NCBI GenBank assembly: GCA_026419775.2
Contig: JAOPGA020000819.1
Span: 1-64,000 of the forward strand
Reading direction: 5' to 3'
DNA length: 64,000 bases
Source: Acrasis kona
Lineage: Eukaryota > Heterolobosea > Eutetramitea > Acrasida > Acrasidae
Below the pieces are notes generated by a model, which was given only the letters and a program-made list of their open reading frames with translations, was not told where the DNA came from and made no database searches. Each line of letters opens with the position of its first letter. Position 1 is the first letter of the stretch. Positions 31,701-43,584 of this stretch are shown here, in pieces. The translations under genes and the position numbers were made by a program.

Positions 31701-34499
31701 CAATGTTTTTCGGGTAATACTGAATTATACCCACGATATGGAATGAGACCTTGTAACAACTTTGATTCTAGTTATAGAGCATTTGGAGATGCTTATGTAA
31801 ATGCTGTTTATCAAATAAGAACTTATCCTGGTTTATTATCATATGTAGGGTGTTATAACACAAGTGGTGGTTTACAAAATATGGGAGTTGGTTATAATTA
31901 CAGCACTTGCTCAAACTATGCAATGAGTAATAACTATCAATACTTTGCACTTTCGAATTATAGTTCGTCGACGTTGAGATCTAGTTGTTTGGTTGGTAAT
32001 AGAATGGAAATGAATAATAGTGATTCTATGGATTGTATGACTACTGATTATAGTGGTGGTAAATCAACTGGAGTGACGCAGTATGCAAATGCGGTTTATT
32101 CCAATTCGTTGTTCGTGCCTGTTACTTTTATAGGGTGTTATAATGATACGGCATCTAGATCGTTGATGACTTTGGTGGGAGTGATGCTCACTGTTTCTTC
32201 TTGTTCAGCTTATGCGGTGGCTATGAAGTTCAAGTATTTTAGTGTGCAGGTGGTTGGAAATCGAATGAGTATCAATAATGGGTATTGTTATGTATCTAAT
32301 ACACAAATGTATGAATCGCTTGGTCAGTTTGATTGTATTATAAGAGATAGTGCTGGGAATTTTATTGGAGGAATGAATCCAATAAATCCGGTGCCGCAAA
32401 ATGCTGTATATACAAGTTTAAATTATGTACCGCCAACACCAACGCCTACTTTAACTCCTACGCCGACGCCCACACCAACACCGACGCCGACGCCTTCACC
32501 GACGCCTACTCCAACTCCTACGCCGACGCCGACGCCTACACCAACACCGACGCCGACGCCTTCACCTACGCCTACACCGACGCCGACACCGACGCCTACT
32601 CCAACGCCGACACCGACGCCGACACCCACTCCTACACCCAATCCTACTCCAACTCCTACACCGACGCCAACACCCACATCCACACCAACGCCTACTTTAA
32701 CTCCTACGCCAACGCCTACACCAACACTGACGCCCTGCACGCCCACACCCACACCTACGCCTACTCCTACACCTACTCCTACACCGACATTGACGCCCAC
32801 ACCCACACCTACGCCAACTCCTAATCCAACTCCTACACCGACGCCGACACCCACTCCTACACCTACACCCAATCCTACTCCTACGCTAACACCCACCCCG
32901 ACGCCTACACCTACGTCTACACCGACACCATCTCCTACACCAACACCCACCCCGACGCCGACACCTAAAATAACTCCTACACCTACCGCAACACCAATGC
33001 CGACACCTTCTCCAACACCCACATCGACTCCTACTTTAACACCGACACCGACACCGACGCTAATACTGACTCCCAGTCCTACACCCGCTCCAACATCTGC
33101 TAGTACGCCGATACCTACCACAACATCTAATCCGACCCCAACACCGACACTCACCTCAGTATCGTCATCTACATATACTCCAACGCATACGCCGACACTG
33201 GCCCCAATATCTACACCGACACTTACTCCAGCTTCCACTCCTACTGCAACATCTAATCCCACATTTTTACTTGCCCCGACACCAACACCTCCACCTACTA
33301 TAGCTGCAACACCGACATATACTCTTTCACCCTCTCCTACTCCAACACTTGCTTCAACACCTACCACAAGTCCTACAGCAACTCCGACAGTCACACTTTC
33401 GCTTAGTCCAACGTCTACTCCTACTTCAACGCCAGAAACTCCCACAGCAACATCAACTACTAATATCACGCCCACGTCAACAGTCCCGTTATCGTCTACA
33501 CCTACACAAAGAGCAACCCAAACTTCAGTTCCATCTATTTCATCTGTTACTCCAACCTCAACTACACCAGTCCCCTCGTTAATACAAACGACCACCTCTC
33601 AACCATTTGCTAACCTATCGTTGTCAATTGCATCCATGTCCGATGTGATGATGTATTTTGGAGGTGCCGTGGGCGGCTCCTCTGATCGACCTCAGTTATC
33701 TATTGTCAACGATACTTCAAATCAATTGGTGTTATCCTTACTATCATCATTTGATTCACTTATATTCTCTCGTTTCACGTTGGTTACAAAAAATAAAGTT
33801 TACATCCAAAGTGCAGTGGGATACTGCGACTTTACTGTATTGTCTACTTCTTCTTCAATATCACCTGTTGAAATGTGGTTAATATCGCAAACCAACACTT
33901 ATATGTTTTCTTCTTTATCTTATCAAACAAGTGAAATTTCCTTTTTAAATTTGGAACTTAAACAGGATAGATATCGTGCCCTTTCTTCTATAAACTGTCC
34001 AATTGATTTGTTGAGTAGATACTCATTAACTGTCTTTGCTTCTAGGAATGACAGTGGTTGGTTTGTATATAGTACTTTGTATAAGGAAGTTGATAAGCAC
34101 TGTAGTATAGTTATGCCTTTAACTAGTGAGTTTGATGACGTTGCGTTTTTTGGCACGCCTTCCCAATTTGTGATTTCTCAGAGTAACTACGTATTCGGTT
34201 CCTCTAGAACTATCATGGACAGTTTGGTGTCGAAAACGGCTAATATTTTATTGTATGATGCTGGTGTTACGCAAATCACTAAATCATTGGAAAGTCCATC
34301 ACCGAATGTTAGTGTTGCTAATGGGTATTATTCATTTTCAGAAGCTGTCATTTTTGTTTTGGTTCTTTCTGTTGCATTGTTTATTCTTGTTTCAGCCACG
34401 ATCGTGATAATGATTGTTGTAGTGATGAAATTAAAAAAGAGCCGAGTGTTGCCCTTTACTGAACAACCATCGAATGAAATGCACATGGTGATGGACTGA
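28712..34499 (+). CDS. Giant RCC1-repeat / WSC-like / (TP)n single-pass membrane protein
   Basis: I trace eleven exons giving about 1,797 aa. Introns are at 28795-28831, 29480-29521, 29849-29882, 30084-30123, 30289-30326, 30498-30537, 30697-30736, 30908-30946, 31124-31166 and 31332-31372. A signal peptide ([15 protein letters not shown]) leads into 13 RCC1-type repeats (about 20-805; FYAWGNN then NGQLGLG), i.e. two beta-propellers outside the cell. Three WSC-like modules follow ([21 protein letters not shown]; about 810-1105). A Thr-Pro stalk spans about 1108-1500. After a folded juxtamembrane part comes one helix, [20 protein letters not shown], and a roughly 25-residue cytosolic tail. RCC1 propellers are usually intracellular, so a secreted, anchored version with sugar-binding WSC modules suggests an adhesion molecule or surface receptor. 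Every intron is phase 2 and splits an RCC1 repeat at the same site. Confidence 0.8.
32430..33130 (+). repeat. Thr-Pro codon microsatellite-like tract
   Basis: Hexamer-like units of the form ACN-CCN repeat for about 700 bp inside the membrane-protein gene and become more varied downstream to about 33600. They encode alternating Thr-Pro, an extended, probably O-glycosylated stalk. Codon third positions vary (ACG, ACC, ACA, ACT), so the tract is old enough to have diverged or is under protein-level selection. Confidence 0.9.
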
Positions 34500-34647
34500 C
34501 GAGATCAGATGGTAAGATCGAACGGATGACTTGTCATCCTAGAAGTGACAGTGAAATAAAAGCTGATAAGAAACTCAAATAGGCTTACAATAAATACACT
34601 TTTACAAAAATGGTAATGATATTTTTTAAACCGATGCTCATCTGATA

Positions 34648-37600
34648 ATGAACATCCTTGCAATTCAATACAAAGAGAGGGGAAATCGAGAATTTAAGGC
34701 GGGGAATTTAATAGAAGCGATACGATTTTACACCAAATCTATCAGGGTGCTTAAAAAGAATCCGATTTCATACTGCAACCGCTCTCTCTGCCATTATAAA
34801 CTAAGGAATTTTAAACAAGCCCAAAAAGATGCTAAACAATCAATAAAACTCGATCCGAACAACCCAAAGCCTTACATGAGATGTGCTTATGCCTGGGCGG
34901 GTATGAGGAATATTTTTAAAGCAAAAAAGGCATTTGATGCTGGACTAAGAATTAATCTTAACGACGCAAATTTCGCACCGCTCAGCCGTGATCTTGATGC
35001 AGCAGAGAAAAAATTCGAACAAGAAGATTTAGATACAAAAACTGAACTGATAGGCTTTACAAAGTTGTTTGTAAATTGGGGACAAGATGAATATCATGAA
35101 GTCAGCAAATTGTAAGTGCACCCTTCAGCTCTCTTACTAATGTTTACAGAATCTGCACAATTGTTGAGCACCCTGGTTGGGTCCATTATGGAGACCAAAT
35201 CATGGAATGGTTAAGCAGCAGGACAGAAGCTGAAAAAATTCAATTGTTTTCAACAGGCATCAAACAAACTCAAACAAACGTCACGCCGGACGAGCAACTT
35301 TTCTTCAAAAAAGTACAAACCATGGTTACGAAAAAATATAGTCAATTTTGCACGATCCTTGATAGCATTGATTTCATACATAGCGCTTATTCAGTACACA
35401 ACGTCACGATTGAAGTAATTCTTGGACAAGCTCAGTTCATTATAACGGACTATGAAGTTGCCGTTCACTCCGCACCACTTCTCCGCATCATTAACGAATA
35501 CCAACCAACAGACTCAGATACTTTTCACCTCCTTACCAAAACGCTCAAGTTCATCAACTTGTTCTTCATAGGCGTATGCAACACTTGGTTACAAGCATGG
35601 GATTCGAAAACGTCAACACAAACACTTTTCACATCCAGTCAACTCAAAAGATCAAACAAACATTGCAAGCATTGTCCAAAACTTTCGGATCAACTATCAC
35701 ATCCCATCATTATTAAGGATTGGAACAGTACTTTGGAAAGAATCAGCGATGAACAGCACGATGACTTTTTCAGAGTGTCTGGACTTTTAAAAGCATCCGT
35801 AGAACAAAGCAAGTACCAAATGCTACTAAACGAAGAAAACATCATGCAGTACATGTGCGGAATCATAACAGGACAAAAGACATCGAAATCAGGCCTAGAC
35901 ACGGAATTGAAAGAATTAATCATTTCATCAATGGCTAATTTATTTTCACATCCCAACGCTTACAAACTATTTCGTAACGACGCATGCAAACCTCAAGCCT
36001 ATCAGCTCGTGTTATCCTTTGTGGAAGAGTCCCGCCGACAACTCACATGCAGTCCAGCCCGACTTCGTTTCATTTCCAATTTGATTTCGTCATGTGACGC
36101 GGAAGCATCCTTGATACTTGTGGAACCAATATTTACATTATACCTACCGTTCATGTGGGAACATCAATCTCTACTTTTCACAGATTATCAATTCATGCGT
36201 GCCTTGTGTTCCTTCTGCAGCATTCCTCATTTCAACGATCGGATCATGGAGTGTGGATTCGAGAAATTGTTGTTCCAAATAAGTACGGATCCCAAATGTT
36301 CACGTGCCATTAAAGAATTAGCATGTTCAGCAAGACATTATTTATTTAAATCTTTAAACATTAGTGACTTGACTGGTAGTGAGGTGTTTAATGTTGATGT
36401 TGCTAAATATTCTCTTGGTGAATTTGATGTGAGCGATGAAGACCTCTTGAAACTTGATTCTTTGAAACCATTTGAGCATTTGTTTGTGTCTTGTTGTGTT
36501 GAACAATCCAGAATTTTTGTGATGGGCATGAAGAAAATCAGTAATAAATTTGCGTCCGATCATCCGTTTGCGTCTAGATATCCATTGGCTATGTTTTCTC
36601 TAATGTGTGATTGTTATACTGGTGAACTCTGCTCGGGTGATATGGTTTATATTGGTAATAATAATTATGAGGATATTAATAAAATGCGTGCAGGACCATG
36701 TAATAATGGTATTCTTTTTACAAATATGGACAAAGAATCATTTTTAAATCTTATTGTCACTGTCAAAAGTCGCACGAATTTGAATTACATCACGCCCAAT
36801 GAAAGGGACTTGTTTGATTTTATTCTTGAAGACGATCCCGTGTGTACTTCCGAAATGCATTTTGGTAAATTAGATTCCATCTATGGTGGATATGTCTTGG
36901 ATCCACAAACCAAGTTTGATGCATTCGGTACTTGGCGTGATATCATCAACAGTCCAATTTTCGATAAAATTAGTTTTAGTAGAGGTGACTTTGAAGAGGT
37001 TGGTATGACTCTTTTGTATCCTGTTCAGGCACACAAACATGATAAAAATATCTTTGGAAGTACTGTGTTGCCTAGTCCAAATAATCAGAGCAGAAAATTC
37101 ATTTATCATGTAGCGCAGTTAATGAGCTCCTCAACCGCTCAAAGAGAATGTTTGAATAAAGTATTATTGCACGCTTGTTATTTATTAAATTTCTACAATA
37201 AACGCAACGCAGCGGGTGCTTGTTATTTGACTGCAAAACGTGTACTGGATCCCAGAGTTTGTTTAACGCAAATTCCTTTTGTTTTGGCCCTTATTGAAAA
37301 GAGCATGTATCATCAAGTTAGTCACCCAATAGATCTTTCTAGTCCAGTTTTGAAAAAGTTGTACGAAGAGACAAGACATGATTTGCCAAAAGCTATTGTA
37401 TCGATGATTATAAATGTATCATCAGCCGTGCCTAGAAGATTGAACCCGAACCAAAATATGATAGACATTTACACTCATTGCCTGATGACAGTATTCTGCA
37501 ATTACAAGGAGCACAACAACAAAATAAAAGATGTCATTGTGTTAAGAGAGGAGTTTGACTCCTCATTTAATGATTTGTGCATCAAACATTCTAGATTTAA

Positions 37601-37988
37601 TGAACAGCACTGGAAGTTGTTACATTCCATGGTTGTTCCTGGCGTGATCACTTTGTTATGTAGCAAATGGTCCGAAATTGAGGAAGAAAATTATGAAGAA
37701 TATTTTGACAAGTTTTCAGAAAGAGTCGATTTAGTATTGGAAGAGACAGATACGGAAGATGATGACGAAGATGACGAAGATGATGAGAACGAAGATGAGG
37801 ACGAAGATGAATATGAAGATGACTATGAAGAAGAGGAGCAAGGAGAGAAAGATGTAATTATGTGTGATAAATGTCAAAAAGTGGTCGCAAAGACAAGATG
37901 TTCCGCCTGCAAGAATGCGTGGTATTGCGGTAGGGAGTGCCAAACTGCGGACTGGAAATCACACAAGGTAAAATGCAATATAAAATAA
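34648..37988 (+). CDS. TPR plus C-terminal MYND zinc-finger protein
   Basis: Two exons with an intron at 35112-35149 encode about 1,100 aa. Residues 1-115 form three TPR repeats (YKERGNREFKAGNLIEAIRF, NPISYCNRSLCHYKLRNF, KPYMRCAYAWAGMRNI), as in co-chaperones such as UNC45 or TTC-type proteins. The long middle (about 170-1000) is helical and unrecognised, possibly an armadillo-like solenoid. An acidic run of Asp/Glu precedes a C-terminal MYND finger, CDKCQKVVAKTRCSACK then WYCGRECQ, H and C. MYND fingers bind Pro-rich peptides. The combination suggests a scaffold or chaperone adaptor. Confidence 0.75.
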
Positions 37989-38186
37989 ATTTTTTTGATC
38001 AAAGGGTGGTTTAATGGTATTGCTGCGTTCGATTAGTATCTCTTCTACGCTTATTCCTACTTTTCTTTTTTACTTTTGTGCTCAAGTTCGGAAATTGAAT
38101 AGACATTTGGGTTCACAACTTTCCTTAGATACAGAATATATTACAATCAACCTTAGATACAGACTGTTCAAAACCAAAAGGCGATA

Positions 38187-40740
38187 ATGGATGAAGACTT
38201 AGGCGAGCACGACAAAATTGGTTCAAAGAGACGGATACTCGACTTCACACAAGTTCCTACAAAAAAAATTAGAGTTACCAGTCAAGTCGAATTTCCGTTT
38301 GAAGATATATCTATTCAATGTTCCCTCGTTTTACCACAAAACATAAACTACGTAAACATCGTAAACAAATTCCGTGAGAAACTGGACGTTACATTCTCGT
38401 TCCGAACAACACCTCTCAGCGAAGACGACAAATTTTCAACTTTCGATTTTCATGATGATGCTGATGGTAAGAGGGAATTTTTTTATAAAGCTGTGAGACG
38501 AGCGAGAAAAATTGCAAAAAAAATGGTGTTTGATAAAAACTTTTCAGATGTTGTTGACGAAGGGGTTAGGTTGTGGAGTTTATTCTCCTACTATATGCCC
38601 TACCCTCAAATTAAAAGAGGAGCATTTGGTTTAAGACATTGCAATCCTTCAAACCTCTTCCCAAATACATTTGATCCAGATACCCTCTCCGAACAAGAAT
38701 ATTTTTTAAATTTTCTGTTATTGGTGCCACGGGATGAAAGAAATGTTCCAATATTCATGCAGATGTTAAGATCTTGCTGTAGGCAGGGATTTACTATAAT
38801 GGCCATGTTTGGTCTTGCTGTCTTTGATAGACATTGTGTGACTTTATGGTTCTTCCGTGACATGATCTTTGAGTATAGCGTTGAAGAGTACACTCCTTTT
38901 TTATTTACAAGCCCCGGGCTTGATTCCGTTTTTTGTCAGATTAAGAGAACGTTTGATGATGTCCAGTTTTCAACTTCTTCGTTAAAACATATTATCGAGT
39001 TTGCTGAAAAACAAAAATCCTATGATAATTGTGTGTCGCTCGACGCCTTTTTAAATTTTGCATCAAAGCATCTACGCGATTTAAAAGCGGAAAGCGCACA
39101 ATTGATTGAGAAACTATATAGTTTATTAGAGCAATTTGAAAAAAAATTGTTGTTATGAGTTTATTTACACAAATGTATCGTACCAAGATGTCATCAGCCG
39201 TGATGAGGAAGTCAATCTACTCCTTCGTAAAATAGGTATATTATCCGATGACCAAGTGATGGCATATGAATACGCAGGAAGCATCAACGTCCAACAAGCT
39301 CTTCATTATATCAAAACACGCAATTTGCAAGAAAATGCTGCAACAAATGACATGTTGATACAAGCTTGTTTTGATTACAATCCTGAATTGATAACTGATT
39401 ATTTATTAAAATATGGTGTTAGAAGAATGTTTTATATCTTGGCAGCTAAGAGTAATAGAGTTGACTTGCTACGCATCATGGATTACCACGATCGTCAAAA
39501 ATCTGTAGACCCAGTTATGCTGAAAGAATCCGACGTGTACGAAACGGCTCTGTACTTCCACCATGAGTTTTGCTTTTATGACTTTTCAAGACTCCATCCT
39601 GATCTTGATAGACCTATCATGCTTGGTCAACAGACATACGGAGGATATGAAAAAATACATGCTAATGCCGGATGTTATTTTATATTCTTGTCGTTGTTTG
39701 TAAAAAATGTTGGTGAAGATAATTATAGACTGAAAAATTTTGATTGGGTTAAATTCTTTTATCAAATGCTTGAGTCAGCTACTAATACAAATCACTTTGA
39801 TGATTTCGATCAAAATGATCAACTCTTCGACTCTTTGAAGCATCAATATTTACAAACTGTGATAAAAGCCTTTGATAGGATTACAGTTGATCCTAAAAAT
39901 CCAACTGGTAATGAAATAAAAATTTACGAATCATTTTTCATGTCCCTTATTCCCATTATAAATAGTGACGAGTGGTGGGATGAAGTGTACCATTTGTGGT
40001 TTATCAAGAAACTAAGCTATTGGAATCAGAACATCTATTTGGTAAATTGGCCTAGCAAATATATGAAAGCATTTTACAAATGCAATTGTTTCAAGGCGTT
40101 TTCTACATGGTGTTTAAGTGTTTTTTATATTGATATATTAATAGATAGTAGCTATACTTCTACCTGGTGTTTGAATAAATTAATGGTTGACTTGCAACTT
40201 ACAGAAGGAAGAAATCAAACGGAATACTACGATTGTAGAGAAGTACTTTTGGAATGTTGCTATTTAAATTGTTTGAGAAGGAGAAGGTGGTGGAATCTAG
40301 AACAAGATGATAGATCGCATTGGTTAGCGTTCCTTAGAAAAATGCATGTAGTTAAACAAGAAACCGCAGACAAAACATTTATATTGTTGGTGAAAATGTT
40401 GCGTAACTGCAACAAAACTCAAATAGATACCATATGTAGTGGATATACATATAACGTGGACTTGACCGCTCTTTCATTCAAATGCTTTTATGATCCGCAG
40501 TATCTTAATTTGTACAAACACTTGAGGGAATATATTAAAGTTGACCATTACCTTACTGAATATGAAGATGACCTTGGAGATGACATTCAATTAAATGATG
40601 ATATTATGAGCGACTTGACAAAGCAATGTGAATTAGCAGAACATCGATATCAAATGCATAAAGATTTATTTGCCCACTTGCACTCATTATTTGGTGTCAT
40701 AAGAGATTATTATAAAAGTCCAAACCAACATCAAGTATAA
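38187..40740 (+). CDS. Unrecognised protein, apparently interrupted by one frame change
   Basis: An open frame of 323 codons (38187-39158) runs into a second of more than 500 codons (to 40740) with no start codon of its own until well inside coding-like sequence. The frames meet at a run of eight A (39139-39146), where one base fewer would give a single 850-aa protein. The N-terminus is acidic then basic (SKRRILDFTQVPTKKIR). The rest is rich in aromatic residues and Cys, with helical hairpins such as EYAGSINVQQALHYIK and YGVRRMFYILAAKSNRVDLLRIMDY that resemble degenerate ankyrin- or solenoid-type repeats. No family is recognised. Separate genes are less likely because no intergenic DNA would remain. 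Confidence 0.5.
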
Positions 40741-41179
40741 TTCGGTGGAAAGATCAAGTTGAAGCAGTCCTCATCATGCTAGACAAGACTTTTTGTGTCG
40801 ATTTAATAAATTACAGATTTTTTATCATAATCACAGTCAACTACTGAGTTTCCAAAAAGCATCACATGAGATGAACCCAACTTTATTGATCAGAATTCGA
40901 TTACAGTGAATACTGTCAAAAAGCTTTATCGAAAGAGCAGTTATGTTGACTCCTGTTGCTTTGAATTGATGGTTGGGCTCAGTTGGATGATCAGTAATCT
41001 TACAAAGGTATGCTGTGATAATACCAGTTTGTCCAGGCTTTTATAAAACGTTGACGGTAGGCAAAGTAGTCTTTCTCATATGCGCGAACATCTACTGATG
41101 GACGGTTGTCGGAAAGACGTTACTCGATCTTTTAAAGATAAATACAAAGAAGAAACGTAATCGAGCAATGATGAATTTA
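40741..41179. other. Convergent intergenic region
   Basis: Lies between the ends of two converging genes. It has AT-rich DNA with several AATAAA-like words and no gene, RNA or repeat I can support. Confidence 0.5.
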
Positions 41180-43584
41180 TTAGGCACTCCAGAAGTTGAT
41201 ATTTTTTGTAACGATGGATTGGCTTCCAACAGCGGTCTTGTAGCAGCATCCACTGTTATCACCCCATGCGGCACCTTTTAGAATTTCATTGTAGCTGGAA
41301 CAAGTGTCATCAATTTCGCATAATCTTGCGCATTTTCCTACTGGTGTGCCATCCATGTAGCATCTGATGTCATTTCTATCGACGTCAGTGTTTTTCTTTT
41401 CTTTCCATGATGCAATCTTTGGAGCAACATACATGTTAACACCTGTTTTGTTGACAACAGGCATGATCCTGCCCTTTGTGCAGCATCCGCTCTTATCTCC
41501 CCAGCTTGATCCTTTCTTGACTTCGGCAACAGCTACACAATTATCCTTTTGAGAGCATTCATCAATACAGAATTGAGTGCTACGCCCGTCGTCATAACAA
41601 TTAATATCTCCTCCAGGATAATCAATGTTTGCCATGTATGCGAAGGAATGACCAGCACGGCATGATAACTCAGAGTTAGTTGTGGTTGGTGAAGTGACAG
41701 CGGCAGTATTTGCGCCAAAGTTAGACCAGAAATGTACCGAGTTGTGTTTACCAATTTTACTACCGGCATCCTTGGCTCCAAGGTACTTGAGACAACATCC
41801 TCCTTCTGCTCCCCAAGCTCCATTGTTCAACACTTCATTGTAGCCCGTGCAGGATGGGTCAAAGTCGCAGAGTTTACCACAACGACCTGGTTTAACAGTG
41901 GTTCCGTGGATACATTGTATATCGTAGTTTACAATGTCTGTGTATTCTTTTAGTTGTAAATCACGGGCAGCTTTTTGAGGAACAATCATATTCACACGAT
42001 CCATCTTTACCGGATCACCAAGTTTGAATTTAGTACAGCAGCCACCCTTGTTATTGGGACCCCAGATATTAACTCCAACCTCGACAACACCAACACAGTC
42101 CATATTTTTTTTGCATTCATCAACACATCTAGAAGCTGGTGTTCCATCTTGGTAGCAGTTAATATCGTTTCCGCCATAGTCAACATTTTCGATGCGTGCC
42201 CATGGTCTTCCCAATTGACATGAACGTTCCTTTATCTTAATGTCATTGTAGGTGCTCACATCAAGTTGTTTCTTTGGTTCAAAAGAGGTATCTTTCTTTG
42301 ATGCATCATCTGTTACTACATCAATAAACAATTCTTTCTTGTTATTGATACGGATAAAGTATCCAGGATAATTTGAAGTTTCAAATGACACAAAGTTATT
42401 GTTACCAACGGTAGATGTTCTAACGAAGAAAGATGAGTCCTTATTATACAAATCAGTATCGACGCTGTCAAAAGAGTGCAACTTAATGCGTCTATCTTGA
42501 TGGCGAAGTAAATATCCTGGGTAGTTTGCAGATTCCAAGCTGATAGTTCCCTCGATGCTTCCCTTTTTGACAACAAATGAAACGTCTAAGAAATCTTTAG
42601 TCTTGGTTTCAAGTGCATAAGCAAGATTGTCAACTGGGTTAATACCGAAAGAGAATTCTGGGTAGTTTGATGCAGCGAATTGGTATGTTGAGCCTACATT
42701 GACTGTTGCTTTCGGCACTTGAGGTGTCGGCTGAGTAACAGCTGGTGCTTGAGTCGATTGCTTAATAGCCGGCGCAGGTGCGGTAGTAGTTAGTCCAGGT
42801 GCCTTGGGTGCTGGTGCTGTCACTGCAGGTACAGCTGGTGCAACTGCAACTGGGTTAGTGGACTTTAGTGGTTGAGTTTGTGCTTGAGTTTGAGTTTGTG
42901 CTTGAGTAGAAGCTGGCTTTACAGGGGCCTGTGAAGAAGCCTTTGGTGCTGTCACTGCAGGTACAGCTGGTGCAACTGCGACAGGGTTAGTGGACTTTAG
43001 TGGTTGAGTTTGTGCAGCAGGTGAAGTTGACTTGGTTGCTGGTGCTGTTACTGCAGGTACAGCTGGAGCAACTGCAATTGGGTTAGTGGGCTTTAGTGGT
43101 TGAGTTTGTGCTTGAGTAGAAGCTGGTTTCACAGGGGCTTGTGAAGAAGCCTTTGGTGCTTGAGTTGAGGATTTTGGTGGTTCTGATGATGGAGTTGGTT
43201 TTATGATTGGTTGTGTCACCACCTTTGGTAAAGAAGTGCTTCCAGTTACAACAGCCGGGTACCGTAGGTGCTCTTGTTAAAAGTAGCAGACTCTGGCTCT
43301 TTAGTAGATGGACGCGTTGGGGATGAGGTTGTTTTGGTACATACTGAAAGCGCTTGGTAGAAGCAGACAGTATCGATTTCGTAAACTTTTCCTCTTAGGC
43401 GTAGTACGTCAGCGTCTTCTTCGTTAGACTTGCATTTTGTTGCAGCTAATGTTACACAATCAACGCTGGCGGAAGTTACCTTCTTTCCATCGTAGACGTT
43501 TATTTTAGTGTTGGTACATGTTTCGGAAGCATTTGCAAGGACGCAAGCTATCAAAAGGATAACTATTACCTTAGGATAGAGCAT
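41180..43584 (-). CDS. Secreted multidomain protein: Cys module, TPA linker, AbfB-like domain, four PAN-like repeats
   Basis: The ATG at complement 43584 begins a signal peptide (VIVILLIACVLANAS) and the Cys module shared with 19169-19555. A Thr/Pro/Ala/Gln-rich linker with internal repeats (VAVAPAVPAVTAP) follows, then an AbfB/CBM42-like beta-trefoil (SLESANYPGYLLRHQ, SFETSNYPGYFIRI), a fold that binds arabinose side chains. Four Cys-rich repeats end the protein (DINCYQDGTPASRC...GGCCTKF), with alternating NINCY/WG-GCC patterns similar to PAN/apple modules. The first 112 codons and the remainder are in different frames, meeting near 43240-43260 with no convincing splice sites. The join is probably a single-base assembly error in otherwise intact coding DNA. 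The product is likely a glycan-binding extracellular or spore/cyst-coat protein. Confidence 0.65.

Noticed and set aside
32423-33595. A 390-codon antisense open frame of alternating Val-Gly
   Set aside because: It is the reverse complement of the Thr-Pro codon repeat, which cannot form stops in that frame; it has no independent coding signal.
38006-38040. tRNA-like words (TGGTTTAATGGTA followed by GTTCGATTAG)
   Set aside because: They resemble A and B boxes but are only about 10 nt apart, with no acceptor or anticodon stems, so not a tRNA gene.
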